A stretch of 52,219 nucleotides of DNA, taken from contig JABGUH010000041.1 in NCBI GenBank assembly GCA_018646675.1, forward strand, positions 1-52,219, read 5' to 3'. Positions within the stretch are counted from its first letter, which is position 1. Each line of letters starts with the position of its first letter. The stretch comes from Bdellovibrionales bacterium (GTDB lineage Bacteria > Bdellovibrionota > Bacteriovoracia > Bacteriovoracales > Bacteriovoracaceae). Made by a program: the position numbers and the translations under genes. Positions 1-8,084 of this stretch are shown in pieces. Below the pieces are notes generated by a model that saw only the letters and a list, made by a program, of their open reading frames with translations, had not been told where the DNA came from and did not search any database.

Positions 1-183
1 CAAAAAAAGCCTTTTTCATTATGCAGGGCCGTAGACGCATGGCCGCAAAACCCTCAACATGGTGCAATGTAAAAAACTGTCAATAGGCAGGTTATCACTA
101 CGTATAATTCAGATTATCTTGTGGCAGGGTGCGGATTGCCTGTCTACATTTTTGGTTACAATAAATTCAATAGCTTAATGTCA

Positions 184-195
184 TATAGTGCTATA
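184..195. promoter_or_regulatory. Short inverted repeat upstream of the RHH gene
   Basis: TATAG-TG-CTATA is a perfect 5-bp inverted repeat about 55 bases before the start of the ribbon-helix-helix gene. RHH proteins usually bind short inverted or direct repeats in their own promoters, so this is a plausible autoregulatory site. The match is short and AT-rich and could be chance. Confidence 0.25.
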
Positions 196-251
196 CAAAT
201 ATGATATCAACTACTAATCTCATATTATTATATCTAAAATATGAGATTCAA

Positions 252-434
252 ATGAAAGTTTTGAAGGAAAAGCCACAGGAGAGAGTAGCCTTATCATTAA
301 GACTTCCCCCTGAGCTAGTCAGGGAAATTGATAAAGTTACAAGTAAAAGTGAGCTTTCAAGACAAAAGTTAATTGAATCCATTTTAGATCAAGTAATTCA
401 TGACAAAAAATTTGTTTTAAAAATAAGGGAATAA
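252..434 (+). CDS. Ribbon-helix-helix (CopG/Arc-like) small DNA-binding protein
   Basis: A 60-residue protein. Residues about 9-45 read as a ribbon-helix-helix fold: a beta strand (RVALSLRLPPEL), then two helices with the typical pattern LVREIDKVTSKSELSRQKLIESIL. Such proteins are antitoxins or small repressors. I start at the internal ATG at 252 rather than the in-frame ATG at 201, because the earlier start would add 17 residues outside the fold. The Shine-Dalgarno is weak (GAGA). The stop lies 3 bases before the next start, so the two genes are almost certainly cotranscribed. The arrangement (small RHH gene first, larger gene second) resembles a toxin-antitoxin module, but the partner is not a recognised toxin. 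Confidence 0.7.
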   Translation: MKVLKEKPQERVALSLRLPPELVREIDKVTSKSELSRQKLIESILDQVIHDKKFVLKIRE

Positions 435-437
435 ATC

Positions 438-1238
438 ATGGCTGATTTAATTGAAACTTTTGGAAGTAAAAAGTTTTTCTACAACATAGTAGAGGAACAA
501 GAATTACTAGGGATCTCAGCAGGCTACGACTTTTCAAATATCACAAAAGCCCCTTGTAAGTCGGAAGAGTTTATATCTGCTAATTACCAATTTTTAATTG
601 ATTATGTGCTTACTCCCCTAATCAATTTTACTCAAAACTCTCATAATGAAGAGAAAATTAAAGACTACTTAAGGGCGCTAACAATAAATACTTTGGAGAA
701 CTCAATGGAAGATAAAACGAAGCTAGTAATGGGCCAGTCCAATGAAGAAATAAATCTTTTAAAAGACTTCTGGAATAAAAATGAAAAGATCATCCTTGCT
801 GCTCTAAACGTGCAATCTCAATACGGTGATATTGATATAGATGAAAGAGCAGAGTTAGTTGAAACATATGAGAAATTTAGCAAAACAGGTAAACATACAA
901 GCAAATACAGAGTTTGCTTTAAAGGAAATGCTGAAATTACAAATATTAAAAAAACAGACTGGGCCTTAGCAGTTACAAAAATTGCACTAAAGCACAATTT
1001 ATTTAACTGTGATAACTTCGCTTTATGGAAATCTAACCGAACATCAGGCTTTGAAATGCTAAAAAAGCAAACTGAAATTACTGATAATGAAATCAAATGG
1101 TCGAGGTACAGAAAAGAACCTCTCACTTATAATGGTGAAGAATTTTATGCTTCTGGTAACTGGGGAAAAGACCATTGGCCAAAAATAACTTCATTAGTTG
1201 CTGAAATTTTTCCAGATATTACAATTAAAGAGAACTAA
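438..1238 (+). CDS. Protein of unknown function, partner of the RHH gene
   Basis: A 266-residue soluble protein with no signal peptide or membrane segment. It is not recognised. The N-terminal half is helical. The end (about 225-260) has a strand pattern with NGEEFYASGNWG followed by a helix, reminiscent of small modules at the C-termini of some restriction or phage-associated proteins, but I cannot name the family. The start is 3 bases after the RHH stop, so translation is probably coupled. The low GC and the Fic and IS66 neighbours suggest acquired DNA. A toxin or defence effector controlled by the RHH protein is the simplest guess, and it is only a guess. Confidence 0.6.
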   Translation: MADLIETFGSKKFFYNIVEEQELLGISAGYDFSNITKAPCKSEEFISANYQFLIDYVLTPLINFTQNSHNEEKIKDYLRALTINTLENSMEDKTKLVMGQSNEEINLLKDFWNKNEKIILAALNVQSQYGDIDIDERAELVETYEKFSKTGKHTSKYRVCFKGNAEITNIKKTDWALAVTKIALKHNLFNCDNFALWKSNRTSGFEMLKKQTEITDNEIKWSRYRKEPLTYNGEEFYASGNWGKDHWPKITSLVAEIFPDITIKEN

Positions 1239-1383
1239 CGGATTCCCTTAGTTAAATTAAAGTCTCTACAATCCTGTAAAACAACAAAGTAACTCTTATT
1301 ATTCTTAATACTAATCTAAGCTTTTTCTTCATTAGCTACCTCCTTCGCCCTTCCTGAAGGGTTTTGAGGAGTTATGAATTTGC

Positions 1384-1460
1384 GGGTGTTTTATGGGTGT
1401 TTTATGGGTGTTCCTGGGTTATAATTATAGGTGTTTTACAGGTGTTAATTGGGTGTTTTT
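1384..1460 (+). promoter_or_regulatory. Phased GGGTGTTTTAT repeats around a TATAAT box before fic
   Basis: Units beginning GGTGTT or GGGTGTT start at 1384, 1395, 1406, 1430, 1441 and 1451, with a degenerate GGGTT unit at 1416. Spacing is 10-11 bases (14 across the degenerate unit), close to one DNA turn. A perfect TATAAT lies at 1420-1425 inside the array, and the last unit runs into the fic start codon. The layout suggests several protein protomers bound on one face of the promoter, probably an autorepressor. The protein bound is unknown; the winged-helix tail of the Fic protein itself is a candidate. Confidence 0.55.
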
Positions 1461-2522
1461 ATGAAAACTATAAAAAATCATGTACTTACAGGCGTGCAGG
1501 TCAATCAGATAACGAAAATTGAGCGTTTTCAAGGAGCTTTTGAGACAACTAAGTTTCAAAGACCAGCAATTGTTGAAAGTCTAAAGAAGACATCAATCAT
1601 TACTTCATCTGGTGCATCTACAAGAATAGAAGGTGCAATTCTAGCCGACGAACAAGTCAAAGAGCTTATTGATAAAGGTTGCGAAATAAATGACATGTCA
1701 TCGCGCTCCGAAAGAGAAGTTGCTGGATATGTTAAAGCCCTTAATTACATTTATGATCATTTTGAGAAGCTTAATATATCAGAAAGAACGATACGAGAAC
1801 TTCATCAACTTTTGATAAGTGACCTAACCGAAGAACAGCTTCCCTCTACACAAAGAGGTGCATATAAAAATGTACCAAACGATGTTGTCGAACAAGATAA
1901 TATTACTGGCAAAGTAATTAAAGTTTGGTTTAAGACTGCACCTCCTGGGCCAGAAACTGAAACAGCTATAGCCGATTTAATTTTAAACTATGAGCAAATG
2001 AAGGCTAGTAAGGATTGCCAACAATTAATTCTTATTGCAGGGTTCGTTGTTCACTTTTTAGCGATCCATCCTTTTAGGGATGGCAACGGAAGATTAAGCC
2101 GTTTATTGACAACTCTTTTGTTATTAAAGAACGGATATAAATGGGCGCAATACACTTCTCACGAAAAAGTTATCGAAGATAATAAAGAAGGTTATTACAT
2201 TTCCCTACGAAATACACAGTCAACTTTTCACAAAGAAGCCCAATATAATGATTGGATCAGTTACTTTTTAAAAGTTCTCACCGTTCAAACTGATTTCCTA
2301 AATAGTAAACTTATTCACAAGTCTCCAGTCTCAGTTATGAATGATAATGAGAAAAAAGTTTATAATATCATTGAGGCAGAAGAGGAATGCAACATTTCAT
2401 ATATATTAGATAATGTGGAGATGTCTCGCGATGGTCTAAAAGACCTTTTAAAAAGACTTGTCGACAAGGAATTAATAAAAAAACAAGGCCAAGGAAGAGG
2501 GACTACTTATTTGCTAAAATAA
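1461..2522 (+). CDS. fic: Fic-domain AMP-transferase, class II (N-terminal inhibitory helix)
   Basis: A 353-residue Fic protein. It carries the catalytic motif HPFRDGNGRLSR (H203 to R214), which in the family moves AMP from ATP onto a hydroxyl of a target protein. It also carries the autoinhibitory motif STRIEG (S53-G58, consensus S/T-x3-E-G/N) before the core, placing it in class II, where the glutamate blocks ATP until it swings away. The C-terminal 75 residues look like a winged helix. The start is taken at ATG 1461; an in-frame TTG at 1449 would add four residues encoded by the repeat array. It stands alone, without a separate antitoxin gene, as expected for class II. Its target is unknown. 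Confidence 0.9.
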   Translation: MKTIKNHVLTGVQVNQITKIERFQGAFETTKFQRPAIVESLKKTSIITSSGASTRIEGAILADEQVKELIDKGCEINDMSSRSEREVAGYVKALNYIYDHFEKLNISERTIRELHQLLISDLTEEQLPSTQRGAYKNVPNDVVEQDNITGKVIKVWFKTAPPGPETETAIADLILNYEQMKASKDCQQLILIAGFVVHFLAIHPFRDGNGRLSRLLTTLLLLKNGYKWAQYTSHEKVIEDNKEGYYISLRNTQSTFHKEAQYNDWISYFLKVLTVQTDFLNSKLIHKSPVSVMNDNEKKVYNIIEAEEECNISYILDNVEMSRDGLKDLLKRLVDKELIKKQGQGRGTTYLLK

Positions 2523-2721
2523 GAATATCGTCCTTCATTTTTACGAGCATCTAATATGACATTATGAAAAAAGTTTGCAGCGATCTTTTGAGGAAATACA
2601 TTTAAATTTCCAATATTTTCATTATTAAAGTAAGCGATCCAATATCCCCATATTTTATTAGCAATATCCTTTGTGCATAATCTAATCATTCATATTAATC
2701 ATAGAGGGATATATGCATAAA

Positions 2722-3054
2722 ATGAAAAAATCATAATCATCATGGAAAAAGATTATCAACGCCTATGAGAACTCTAACTTACCAAAAGCGGAATTTTGCA
2801 GAAAAAGTAAGGTGTCAGTTCATCAGTTTTACTACTGGTGCAGTAAACTGAGACCTGATTTGAATAACGATCATCCATCTGCAAGTGGAAGCAGTGATTT
2901 TCTTCCTGTAAAAAGCTCTGCAAATACTGCATTTTCAATTACTTTATCCAATGAAATGGCCATTAGGTTTGATCGAACACCTGAACCATCATGGGTTGCC
3001 AAACTATTAAACACGATGGAAAGACCTAATGATAAATGTCAAAAAAATCGATAA
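2722..3054 (+). pseudogene. tnpA: IS66 accessory protein TnpA, interrupted
   Basis: The reading frame gives W-x-x-I-x-x-Y-E-x-S-x-L then AEFCRKSKVSVHQFYYWCSKL, the IS66 TnpA helix-turn-helix pattern. The C-terminal part (SITLSNEMAIRFDRTPE) matches the conserved end of the family. The frame opens at ATG 2722 but has a TAA at codon 5 (2734-2736), so only a shortened product from about 2812 could be made. Reading then runs straight into tnpC sequence. This is a dead copy. Confidence 0.75.
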
Positions 3055-3368
3055 TATATTTTTTTATCGACCATTTGTGGATGAAGTATCTGATCCGTTA
3101 TATGGATGATCCCAGCTTCAATATTAGTAATACTGGAGTAGAGAATGCTATTCGCCCATTTGCCCTAGTGCGGAAAAACTGGCTTTTTAGCGCCAGCGCT
3201 GCTGGTGCCAACGCCAGTGCAATGTATTATTCATTAGTAGAGACTGCCAAATCGAATAGTCTGGAACCATTTGACTGTTTAAATAAGATGTTGGAGAAGT
3301 TACCATCAGCAAAAACGGTGGATGACTTTGAGAAACTCCTGCCTCTGAAAGGGGTATTTCAAGCATAA
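3055..3368 (+). pseudogene. tnpC: IS66 transposase TnpC, C-terminal fragment
   Basis: Only the last 100 or so residues of the roughly 500-residue IS66 transposase remain. They include the pattern around the last catalytic acid and the conserved tail: GVENAIRPFALVRKNWLFS, then SAMYYSLVETAKSNSLEPF and LLPLKG. The DDE core and the N-terminal helix-turn-helix are missing. In the complete element the expected residues before GVENAIRP are I-D-N-N; here they read ISNTG, a further sign of decay. The deletion joint with tnpA lies near 3040-3060. Confidence 0.8.
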
Positions 3369-3502
3369 TTTTTTAATTTATCACAGTTTAGTCAAAAAGA
3401 AATACGACACCATTTACCGCTTACGTTATACTAGGAATATTGATGGAAATAGGTGATGTAACAGACTTTTTAAATGTTGGAGACCTACTCTAAGGATAAA
3501 TA

Positions 3503-4552
3503 ATGGATAAATCAGTAAATACGATTTTAATAGTGATCTGCCTTCTTGTAGTGAGTGCCATCGGTCTGTGGGGACTCGGCAGTGCGCTAGTTCCCCTACT
3601 CGCATCATTTGCGATATCCTATCTTCTCTTTCCATTAGTAAAAAGGCTGGAATCAAAAGGTATTAAACGCAGCTATGCTCTCCCGGCACTATTTTCAACA
3701 TTATTGATAATAGCGGGACTGATCTTGGCCCTCGTCCTACCTAGCTTAATCTCAGACACACAAGCCTTTTTAAAGGAGCTGCCTGCCAGCTCATCCAAGG
3801 CAATGCAAAAGATTGAAACCATCACCTCAAACTTTGGTTATGAGGTTGACCTGAGCAAAGATTCAGTCTCATCCTACATTAAAAGTCACATCTCTGAAAT
3901 TTCGGGGGGACTATTAAAGGGAGTGACCGAAGGCTTGAAGTCTTCATTTTCGGGATTGGCCAAATGGCTCATCGCAATTCTTAACCTATTTCTTTTCCCG
4001 CTATTTTTCTTCTATGTAATAAGTGATTACGAAAAAATTTCGGAAGAGTTCAAATCGTTCATCCCTAAGTCTATTCAACCAAAACTATCCCACTACTTTG
4101 ATCTTAGTAATCAGGTAATGAGTGGATATATTAGAGGGCAACTGATGGTGGCTCTCGCTCTTGGGGCCCTATATGCTCTGGGACTCTCAATGGTTGGGTT
4201 AAGGTTTGGGATATTGATTGGTTTATTTTCAGGGTTAATAAGCATTATCCCTTATGCCGGATTCTCGGTGGGATTTCTAACTGCCATTATTATTGCTCTT
4301 GCAAACTATAGTGGTTTAGGCTTACTTGTTGGGATCTCTGCAGTCTTTATCATTGTCCAAGCATTGGAAGGAGTTTTAATTACTCCCAAACTGGTTGGTA
4401 ACAAAGTAGGCCTCAGCTCTCTTGCAACGATGCTTGCTCTGATTATTGGAGGAAATCTTTTGGGACTCATCGGGATGCTTATAGCGATTCCGGTTGCGGC
4501 GATATGTAAAACCTTGATCAATGACCTGAAGTCCGAGTCTCCATACGCATAA
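3503..4552 (+). CDS. AI-2E family transporter (PerM/YdiK-like permease)
   Basis: A 349-residue polytopic inner-membrane protein with the AI-2E exporter layout. There are paired hydrophobic segments at about 8-40 and 58-80, a soluble stretch at about 90-145, a further segment near 155-175, and a cluster of glycine-rich helices from 205 to 340. The conserved late segment GLISIIPYAGFSVGF and the downstream EGVLITPKLVGNKVGLSSLATMLALIIGG pattern (quoted in parts: VLITPKLVG, LIIGGNLLG) identify the family. Members have been linked to autoinducer-2 export, Na+/H+ exchange or stress; the substrate cannot be read here. AGGA lies before the ATG. It follows the IS66 remnant and stands alone. Confidence 0.85.
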   Translation: MDKSVNTILIVICLLVVSAIGLWGLGSALVPLLASFAISYLLFPLVKRLESKGIKRSYALPALFSTLLIIAGLILALVLPSLISDTQAFLKELPASSSKAMQKIETITSNFGYEVDLSKDSVSSYIKSHISEISGGLLKGVTEGLKSSFSGLAKWLIAILNLFLFPLFFFYVISDYEKISEEFKSFIPKSIQPKLSHYFDLSNQVMSGYIRGQLMVALALGALYALGLSMVGLRFGILIGLFSGLISIIPYAGFSVGFLTAIIIALANYSGLGLLVGISAVFIIVQALEGVLITPKLVGNKVGLSSLATMLALIIGGNLLGLIGMLIAIPVAAICKTLINDLKSESPYA

Positions 4553-4596
4553 GCTATCGACTGCTACTACTGGTTATAACGAGATCCAATCCACTT

Positions 4597-5208
4597 TTAC
4601 TCTAGCTCAGTTAAAGTCATAATCGCCATAAACACACCATACTCCCTACCATGCTTGGTAATCTGATGGATAATTTGGTGGCTTAAGGTAAATCCTACCT
4701 CCTGACACCAAATGGCCAGATCACTCTTGGTAAAGCCAAAGTGCTTCACTCCCATCTGATGGTTTTCAGGGTGGAAGCTCCCGTCCTCTTGATCCAAGTC
4801 AATAATAACAATCCGTCCATGCGCTTTTAACATCGCTTTAAGCTTGGGAAGTACCAACTCTGGCCGCTTTAAATGGTGAAAAGTCATGGAGCTAACAATT
4901 AAATCATAGTGCCCCTCATGACTCTCCTCCTCTAAATCCAATTTAATCGACTCAATCTGCTGATCTCCCATGGTTTTCTGGTCAAAGATTTTCAACATCT
5001 CCTCAGAGGTATCCATTCCAATCAATCTCTTAGTGTAATCAGCCAGCTCTAAACTAAATAGTCCAGTGCCACATCCAAAGTCGAGAAGATCTAACTTATC
5101 GCCCTTTTTGAGTCCCAGTGCTGCAATTGACTCTTGGGCCAGATGTTGCATCATTGTAACTTTTTCTAAGCTATCCCAATTTTGAGCATGTTGATTAAAA
5201 TACGACAT
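4597..5208 (-). CDS. SAM-dependent class I methyltransferase
   Basis: A 203-residue soluble enzyme with a Rossmann methyltransferase core. Motif I is DFGCGTG (43-49). An acidic residue ends strand 2 (IGMDTS), and the post-motif region DLIVSSMTFHHL and the later GRIVIIDLD follow the usual order. The substrate is not visible; the family covers small-molecule and ubiquinone-type methylases. A strong Shine-Dalgarno (AGGAG) overlaps the stop of the upstream dmeF gene and the gap is only 8 bases, so it is the third gene of the dmeR-dmeF operon. That context raises the possibility of methylation of a toxic metal or metalloid, but no cysteine motif typical of ArsM is present. Confidence 0.85.
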   Translation of the reverse strand: MSYFNQHAQNWDSLEKVTMMQHLAQESIAALGLKKGDKLDLLDFGCGTGLFSLELADYTKRLIGMDTSEEMLKIFDQKTMGDQQIESIKLDLEEESHEGHYDLIVSSMTFHHLKRPELVLPKLKAMLKAHGRIVIIDLDQEDGSFHPENHQMGVKHFGFTKSDLAIWCQEVGFTLSHQIIHQITKHGREYGVFMAIMTLTELE

Positions 5209-5216
5209 ATAATCTC

Positions 5217-6134
5217 CTAGTGAACTCTCTCTTCAACAGTTAGGTGCTCAATTGCATAGTGCTCCAAAATACGACTCCGATAATATTGGCTACCCATCAT
5301 TTTAGGAGCTGAGATCGTCACCTCTCCTGCATGGGCACTGGGGGCGATTCTCCAAACATGAAGATCTAATACCTTTACACCATCATCATTTGCAAATAGA
5401 TTGCGTATATCGTCTTCTGAAAATAGTTTAGATCTACCATCTAATAACTCCCAGGAGGTCTTCCTTACCAAAGTGTATGCCCAGCGCAAAATAACCACAC
5501 CTCCGGCCACTCCGATTAATGGGTCGGCCCATACCCACCCAAAGTGCTTGCCTAGCAACAGGGCAACAATTGCCATCACTGAGGTCAGTGCATCGGCAAT
5601 CACATGCACTAGAGCACTTTTGTGATTGTGGTCATGCACATGGTCTTTAGCAGTGTGCTCGTCATGCTGGTGATCATGAGAGTCCCAAAGCAGTAGTGCA
5701 CTGGCCACATTTACCACTAAACCAACCACCGAGACGAAAATTGCGGTCGAAAAGTCAATCGATTGGGGAGAGACAAAGCGGTTTAAAGATTCGACACACA
5801 TCAGTAACGCCACCATCCCTAACATGATCGCACTGGTATATCCTCCCAGCGGAATAAACTTGCCTGCACCAAAAGTAAATTTGGAGTTCATTTTACTCGA
5901 CTTGGCCAAACGATAAGCAATCACTGAGATCCCCAGCGCACCAACATGACTCCCCATATGCCACCCATCGGCCAACAGCGCCATCGAGCCAGTCCAATGC
6001 CCAAACGCAATCTCAACTATCATGGTAATAAATGTTAGAAAGACTACCCAGAGAGTACGTTTCTCATTATTACCAATGCGACTATCGCTAGTTACGTAGT
6101 CATGACTATAATTTGCGGTTACATTGCTACTCAT
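5217..6134 (-). CDS. dmeF: Cation diffusion facilitator, DmeF-type Co/Ni exporter
   Basis: A 305-residue inner-membrane exporter of the CDF family. Metal-site residues are seen in TM2 (LLADGWHMGSH, with the H-D type pair shifted as in DmeF) and TM5 (HVIADALTSV). A histidine-rich loop (HDHQHDEH, HVHDHNH) lies between TM4 and TM5, and the ending has the WADPLIG pattern. The pattern matches DmeF proteins, which export Co2+ and Ni2+. I start at ATG 6134 because GGAGG lies 6 bases before it; the longer frame from 6155 would overlap the regulator. The preceding gene is an RcnR-like repressor, the usual dmeRF order. Confidence 0.9.
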   Translation of the reverse strand: MSSNVTANYSHDYVTSDSRIGNNEKRTLWVVFLTFITMIVEIAFGHWTGSMALLADGWHMGSHVGALGISVIAYRLAKSSKMNSKFTFGAGKFIPLGGYTSAIMLGMVALLMCVESLNRFVSPQSIDFSTAIFVSVVGLVVNVASALLLWDSHDHQHDEHTAKDHVHDHNHKSALVHVIADALTSVMAIVALLLGKHFGWVWADPLIGVAGGVVILRWAYTLVRKTSWELLDGRSKLFSEDDIRNLFANDDGVKVLDLHVWRIAPSAHAGEVTISAPKMMGSQYYRSRILEHYAIEHLTVEERVH

Positions 6135-6145
6135 AAATCCTCCGA

Positions 6146-6424
6146 TTACTTCCAATACGTTTTAAGTAGCTTAATCAATGCCTCCGCAGAGCGGTCTTGA
6201 GCACTTTTGGGATCATTCGGGCTCCTCATTACATGCCCTCTAATGTGCCCCTCAATCAGCTCTCCCATTAATCCATTCATGCCACCGCGGCAAGCAGAGA
6301 GAGTTTGCAGAATTGCAAAACAGTCCTGCTGCTCTTCCAAGCTGCGCTCAACTGCTTCTAACTGCCCTTTGATTCTTCGAATTCTTGTTGTAATTCGCTT
6401 TTTATCATCAAATACATGAGCCAT
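6146..6424 (-). CDS. dmeR: RcnR/CsoR-family metal-responsive repressor (DmeR)
   Basis: A 92-residue all-helical repressor of the CsoR/RcnR family. The metal ligands can be placed exactly: H3, C35, H60 and H64, the HCHH fingerprint of RcnR-type Ni/Co sensors. CsoR copper sensors have a different Cys-His-Cys set. The helix IRRIKGQLEAVERSL and the motif RGGMNGLM are family hallmarks. It is expected to repress its own operon until Ni or Co binds. It lies 11 bases before the dmeF start and has a recognisable operator upstream. GGAGG precedes the ATG. Confidence 0.9.
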   Translation of the reverse strand: MAHVFDDKKRITTRIRRIKGQLEAVERSLEEQQDCFAILQTLSACRGGMNGLMGELIEGHIRGHVMRSPNDPKSAQDRSAEALIKLLKTYWK

Positions 6425-6458
6425 CTCTTCCTCCGACCAATAATTTCGCTGGATAATA

Positions 6459-6473
6459 TACTGGGGTATAGTA
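6459..6473. promoter_or_regulatory. RcnR-like operator before dmeR
   Basis: TACTGGGGTATAGTA has the RcnR operator form TACT - G-tract - AGTA in the same 15-base span. The G-tract is four G followed by TAT instead of six G plus one base. It lies 35 bases upstream of the dmeR start, where it would overlap the promoter. Identification rests on the known RcnR consensus and on the neighbouring HCHH regulator. Confidence 0.6.
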
Positions 6474-6497
6474 TGTTGGCAAGGGAAAAGTTAGACT

Positions 6498-7997
6498 TTA
6501 GGGCGCAACACTGGAGGCATCATACTCTAAAGCTTGATTAGCTTGCTGCCTCTCTCTTTTCTGATGTTTGGATTTTAGAATATTATAGCAGTGACGATTT
6601 TTAGTCTCCTGATTATAAAGTAAGCCGTTACTCTTTTGATCAACAAGATAACACTTCCCTGCGCTCTCCCCTGGTCGGTGATAGAAACGATAGGCAGTTT
6701 TAGCTGGTATGCAGAGGTCATCCTTAACAGTCCCAATATATCCAAATCGCCCTTGCTGTGCATGAACTTCATAACACTTACCATCAAGTGGCGCACTATT
6801 AATAAATATAATTTTAGTCCGCATCGGTCGACAAAGAGTACGATTTGAAGAGTAGTATTTAGAAGCACCGGTGGCATCTACTCGCGCCTCCATGCATCTC
6901 CCCTTCATACCATCATCAGATGGAAACCATTTAAATATATTTCTCTCTTTGCCCAAACAATATTTTTTGTTCACACGTCTTATAAACTGATCACCGGAAC
7001 TCTTTTTATCCACTTCAAAGCACCCTTTGATTGAGAGCTGCTCCTGTTCTAACCAGACGATGGCAGTAGGACCATCCAACCGCTTGTGACAATTATCTAG
7101 AGCGATTTTTTTTGCAAAGCGCTGACCACCAGTCAAACGATCCACCTCCAGACAATATCCCATATCAACACGTATCTTTCTAAAGATGGTAATCAGATCA
7201 TCTAAGCGACAACGATCAATATTACTTTTACTGATAATTTGAGCTGGTTCAACTCCGGCCACTACTTCATAGCAATCTCCTAAAACTCCATCCTCTCGCA
7301 GTGAAAATATATACTCACGCTTTACTTTGTTAAGACAGCTATCTTTTGAGACTGAAGCGATATATCCCTTGGCCCCCAGTTGTGCATCTACTTCATAACA
7401 CTGTCCCCGACTTGCCTTTTGAAGCCACTCGTAACGAACATTGGCAGGACGACATTTTTTTTTATCAACACGATTGAAAAAACCAGCTTTTCCCTGATGC
7501 TTATCCACCGCATAGCACACTCCAAGTAGTCCACTGCTGCTAAGCTCCCAGAGATACTCAATCTCGGCAGTTTGGCATCGCTTTTTATCTACCTTGATTA
7601 AAAAATTTTTGCCACCAGTTTCAGCATCTCCCAGGTAACAGCGATACCCTCCCTTCTCACCACTCCAGCTAGTTACAATGTTGGCAGGGATACAGTTTTT
7701 AACCTGAGTACTTTTAGCATATCTCTCCCCCCTACTGACCACATCCACCTCATAGCATCTCCCCCTAGCAACCCCTTCATGCTGAACCCAGCGGAAAGTT
7801 GTCTCATCTGGACGACACTTCTTTAAAGCAACCTTTACCAAATACTCCTTTCCACCTGTTGCATTATCGATCTGATAACAGCTACCCTGCAGAGAGTTTT
7901 CACGATCTGGAGCATAGGCATAACGAGTAAGCTCTGCTGCCTGGCCGACAAACACAAAGTTTAGTAAAATGGTAAGTAAAAGCAAAAACAGTCGCAT
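6498..7997 (-). CDS. Secreted protein of eleven Cys-paired repeats, unknown function
   Basis: A 499-residue exported protein. I start at ATG 7997, which gives a clean signal peptide (MRLFLLLLTILLNFVFVGQAA); the longer frame from 8132 would run into the divergent carbonic anhydrase gene. The mature part consists of eleven repeats of about 40 residues. Each begins G-x-C-[YF]-x-V-D and has a second cysteine about 20 residues later (K-x-C-x-P), with an aromatic-rich spacer (YEWL, FRWV, YLWE). The paired cysteines probably form one disulfide per repeat. I do not recognise the family. A surface or periplasmic binding protein is plausible. The last 35 residues are charged and disordered. Confidence 0.85.
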   Translation of the reverse strand: MRLFLLLLTILLNFVFVGQAAELTRYAYAPDRENSLQGSCYQIDNATGGKEYLVKVALKKCRPDETTFRWVQHEGVARGRCYEVDVVSRGERYAKSTQVKNCIPANIVTSWSGEKGGYRCYLGDAETGGKNFLIKVDKKRCQTAEIEYLWELSSSGLLGVCYAVDKHQGKAGFFNRVDKKKCRPANVRYEWLQKASRGQCYEVDAQLGAKGYIASVSKDSCLNKVKREYIFSLREDGVLGDCYEVVAGVEPAQIISKSNIDRCRLDDLITIFRKIRVDMGYCLEVDRLTGGQRFAKKIALDNCHKRLDGPTAIVWLEQEQLSIKGCFEVDKKSSGDQFIRRVNKKYCLGKERNIFKWFPSDDGMKGRCMEARVDATGASKYYSSNRTLCRPMRTKIIFINSAPLDGKCYEVHAQQGRFGYIGTVKDDLCIPAKTAYRFYHRPGESAGKCYLVDQKSNGLLYNQETKNRHCYNILKSKHQKRERQQANQALEYDASSVAP

Positions 7998-8084
7998 CAC
8001 ACTTAAGATTATAATTGAAGTGTGGTATTTATGCAGAATAGATATAGTATTTATACAGATTGAAACTATAAAACTAGGAACCAA

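Larger units (their letters stand above)
2630..3424 (+). mobile_element. Decayed IS66-family insertion sequence
   Basis: Remnants of two IS66 genes (tnpA and the end of tnpC) lie in order with tnpB and most of tnpC deleted. The right end is convincing: the bases up to 3424 read, on the other strand, GTAAGCGGTAAATGGTGTCG, which has the GTAAGCG start typical of IS66 ends. A GTAAGCG at 2630 is the likely left end, but similarity beyond these seven bases is poor. No flanking target duplication is visible. At about 0.8 kb against the usual 2.5 kb it cannot transpose by itself. Confidence 0.75.

Noticed and set aside
1..200. Possible end of an insertion sequence at the left window edge
   Set aside because: The sequence around 120-165 has the feel of an IS end, but no inverted repeat partner or transposase is visible.
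818..1126. 102-codon minus-strand frame
   Set aside because: Lies wholly inside the unknown gene partner of the RHH protein; low-complexity translation in the opposite strand.
2507..2689. 60-codon minus-strand frame overlapping the end of fic
   Set aside because: No ribosome site, no recognisable pattern, and it overlaps both fic and the putative IS66 left end. Probably chance.
4597..5208. Arsenite methyltransferase (ArsM) in the metal operon
   Set aside because: The conserved cysteines of ArsM are not present; left as an unassigned class I methyltransferase.
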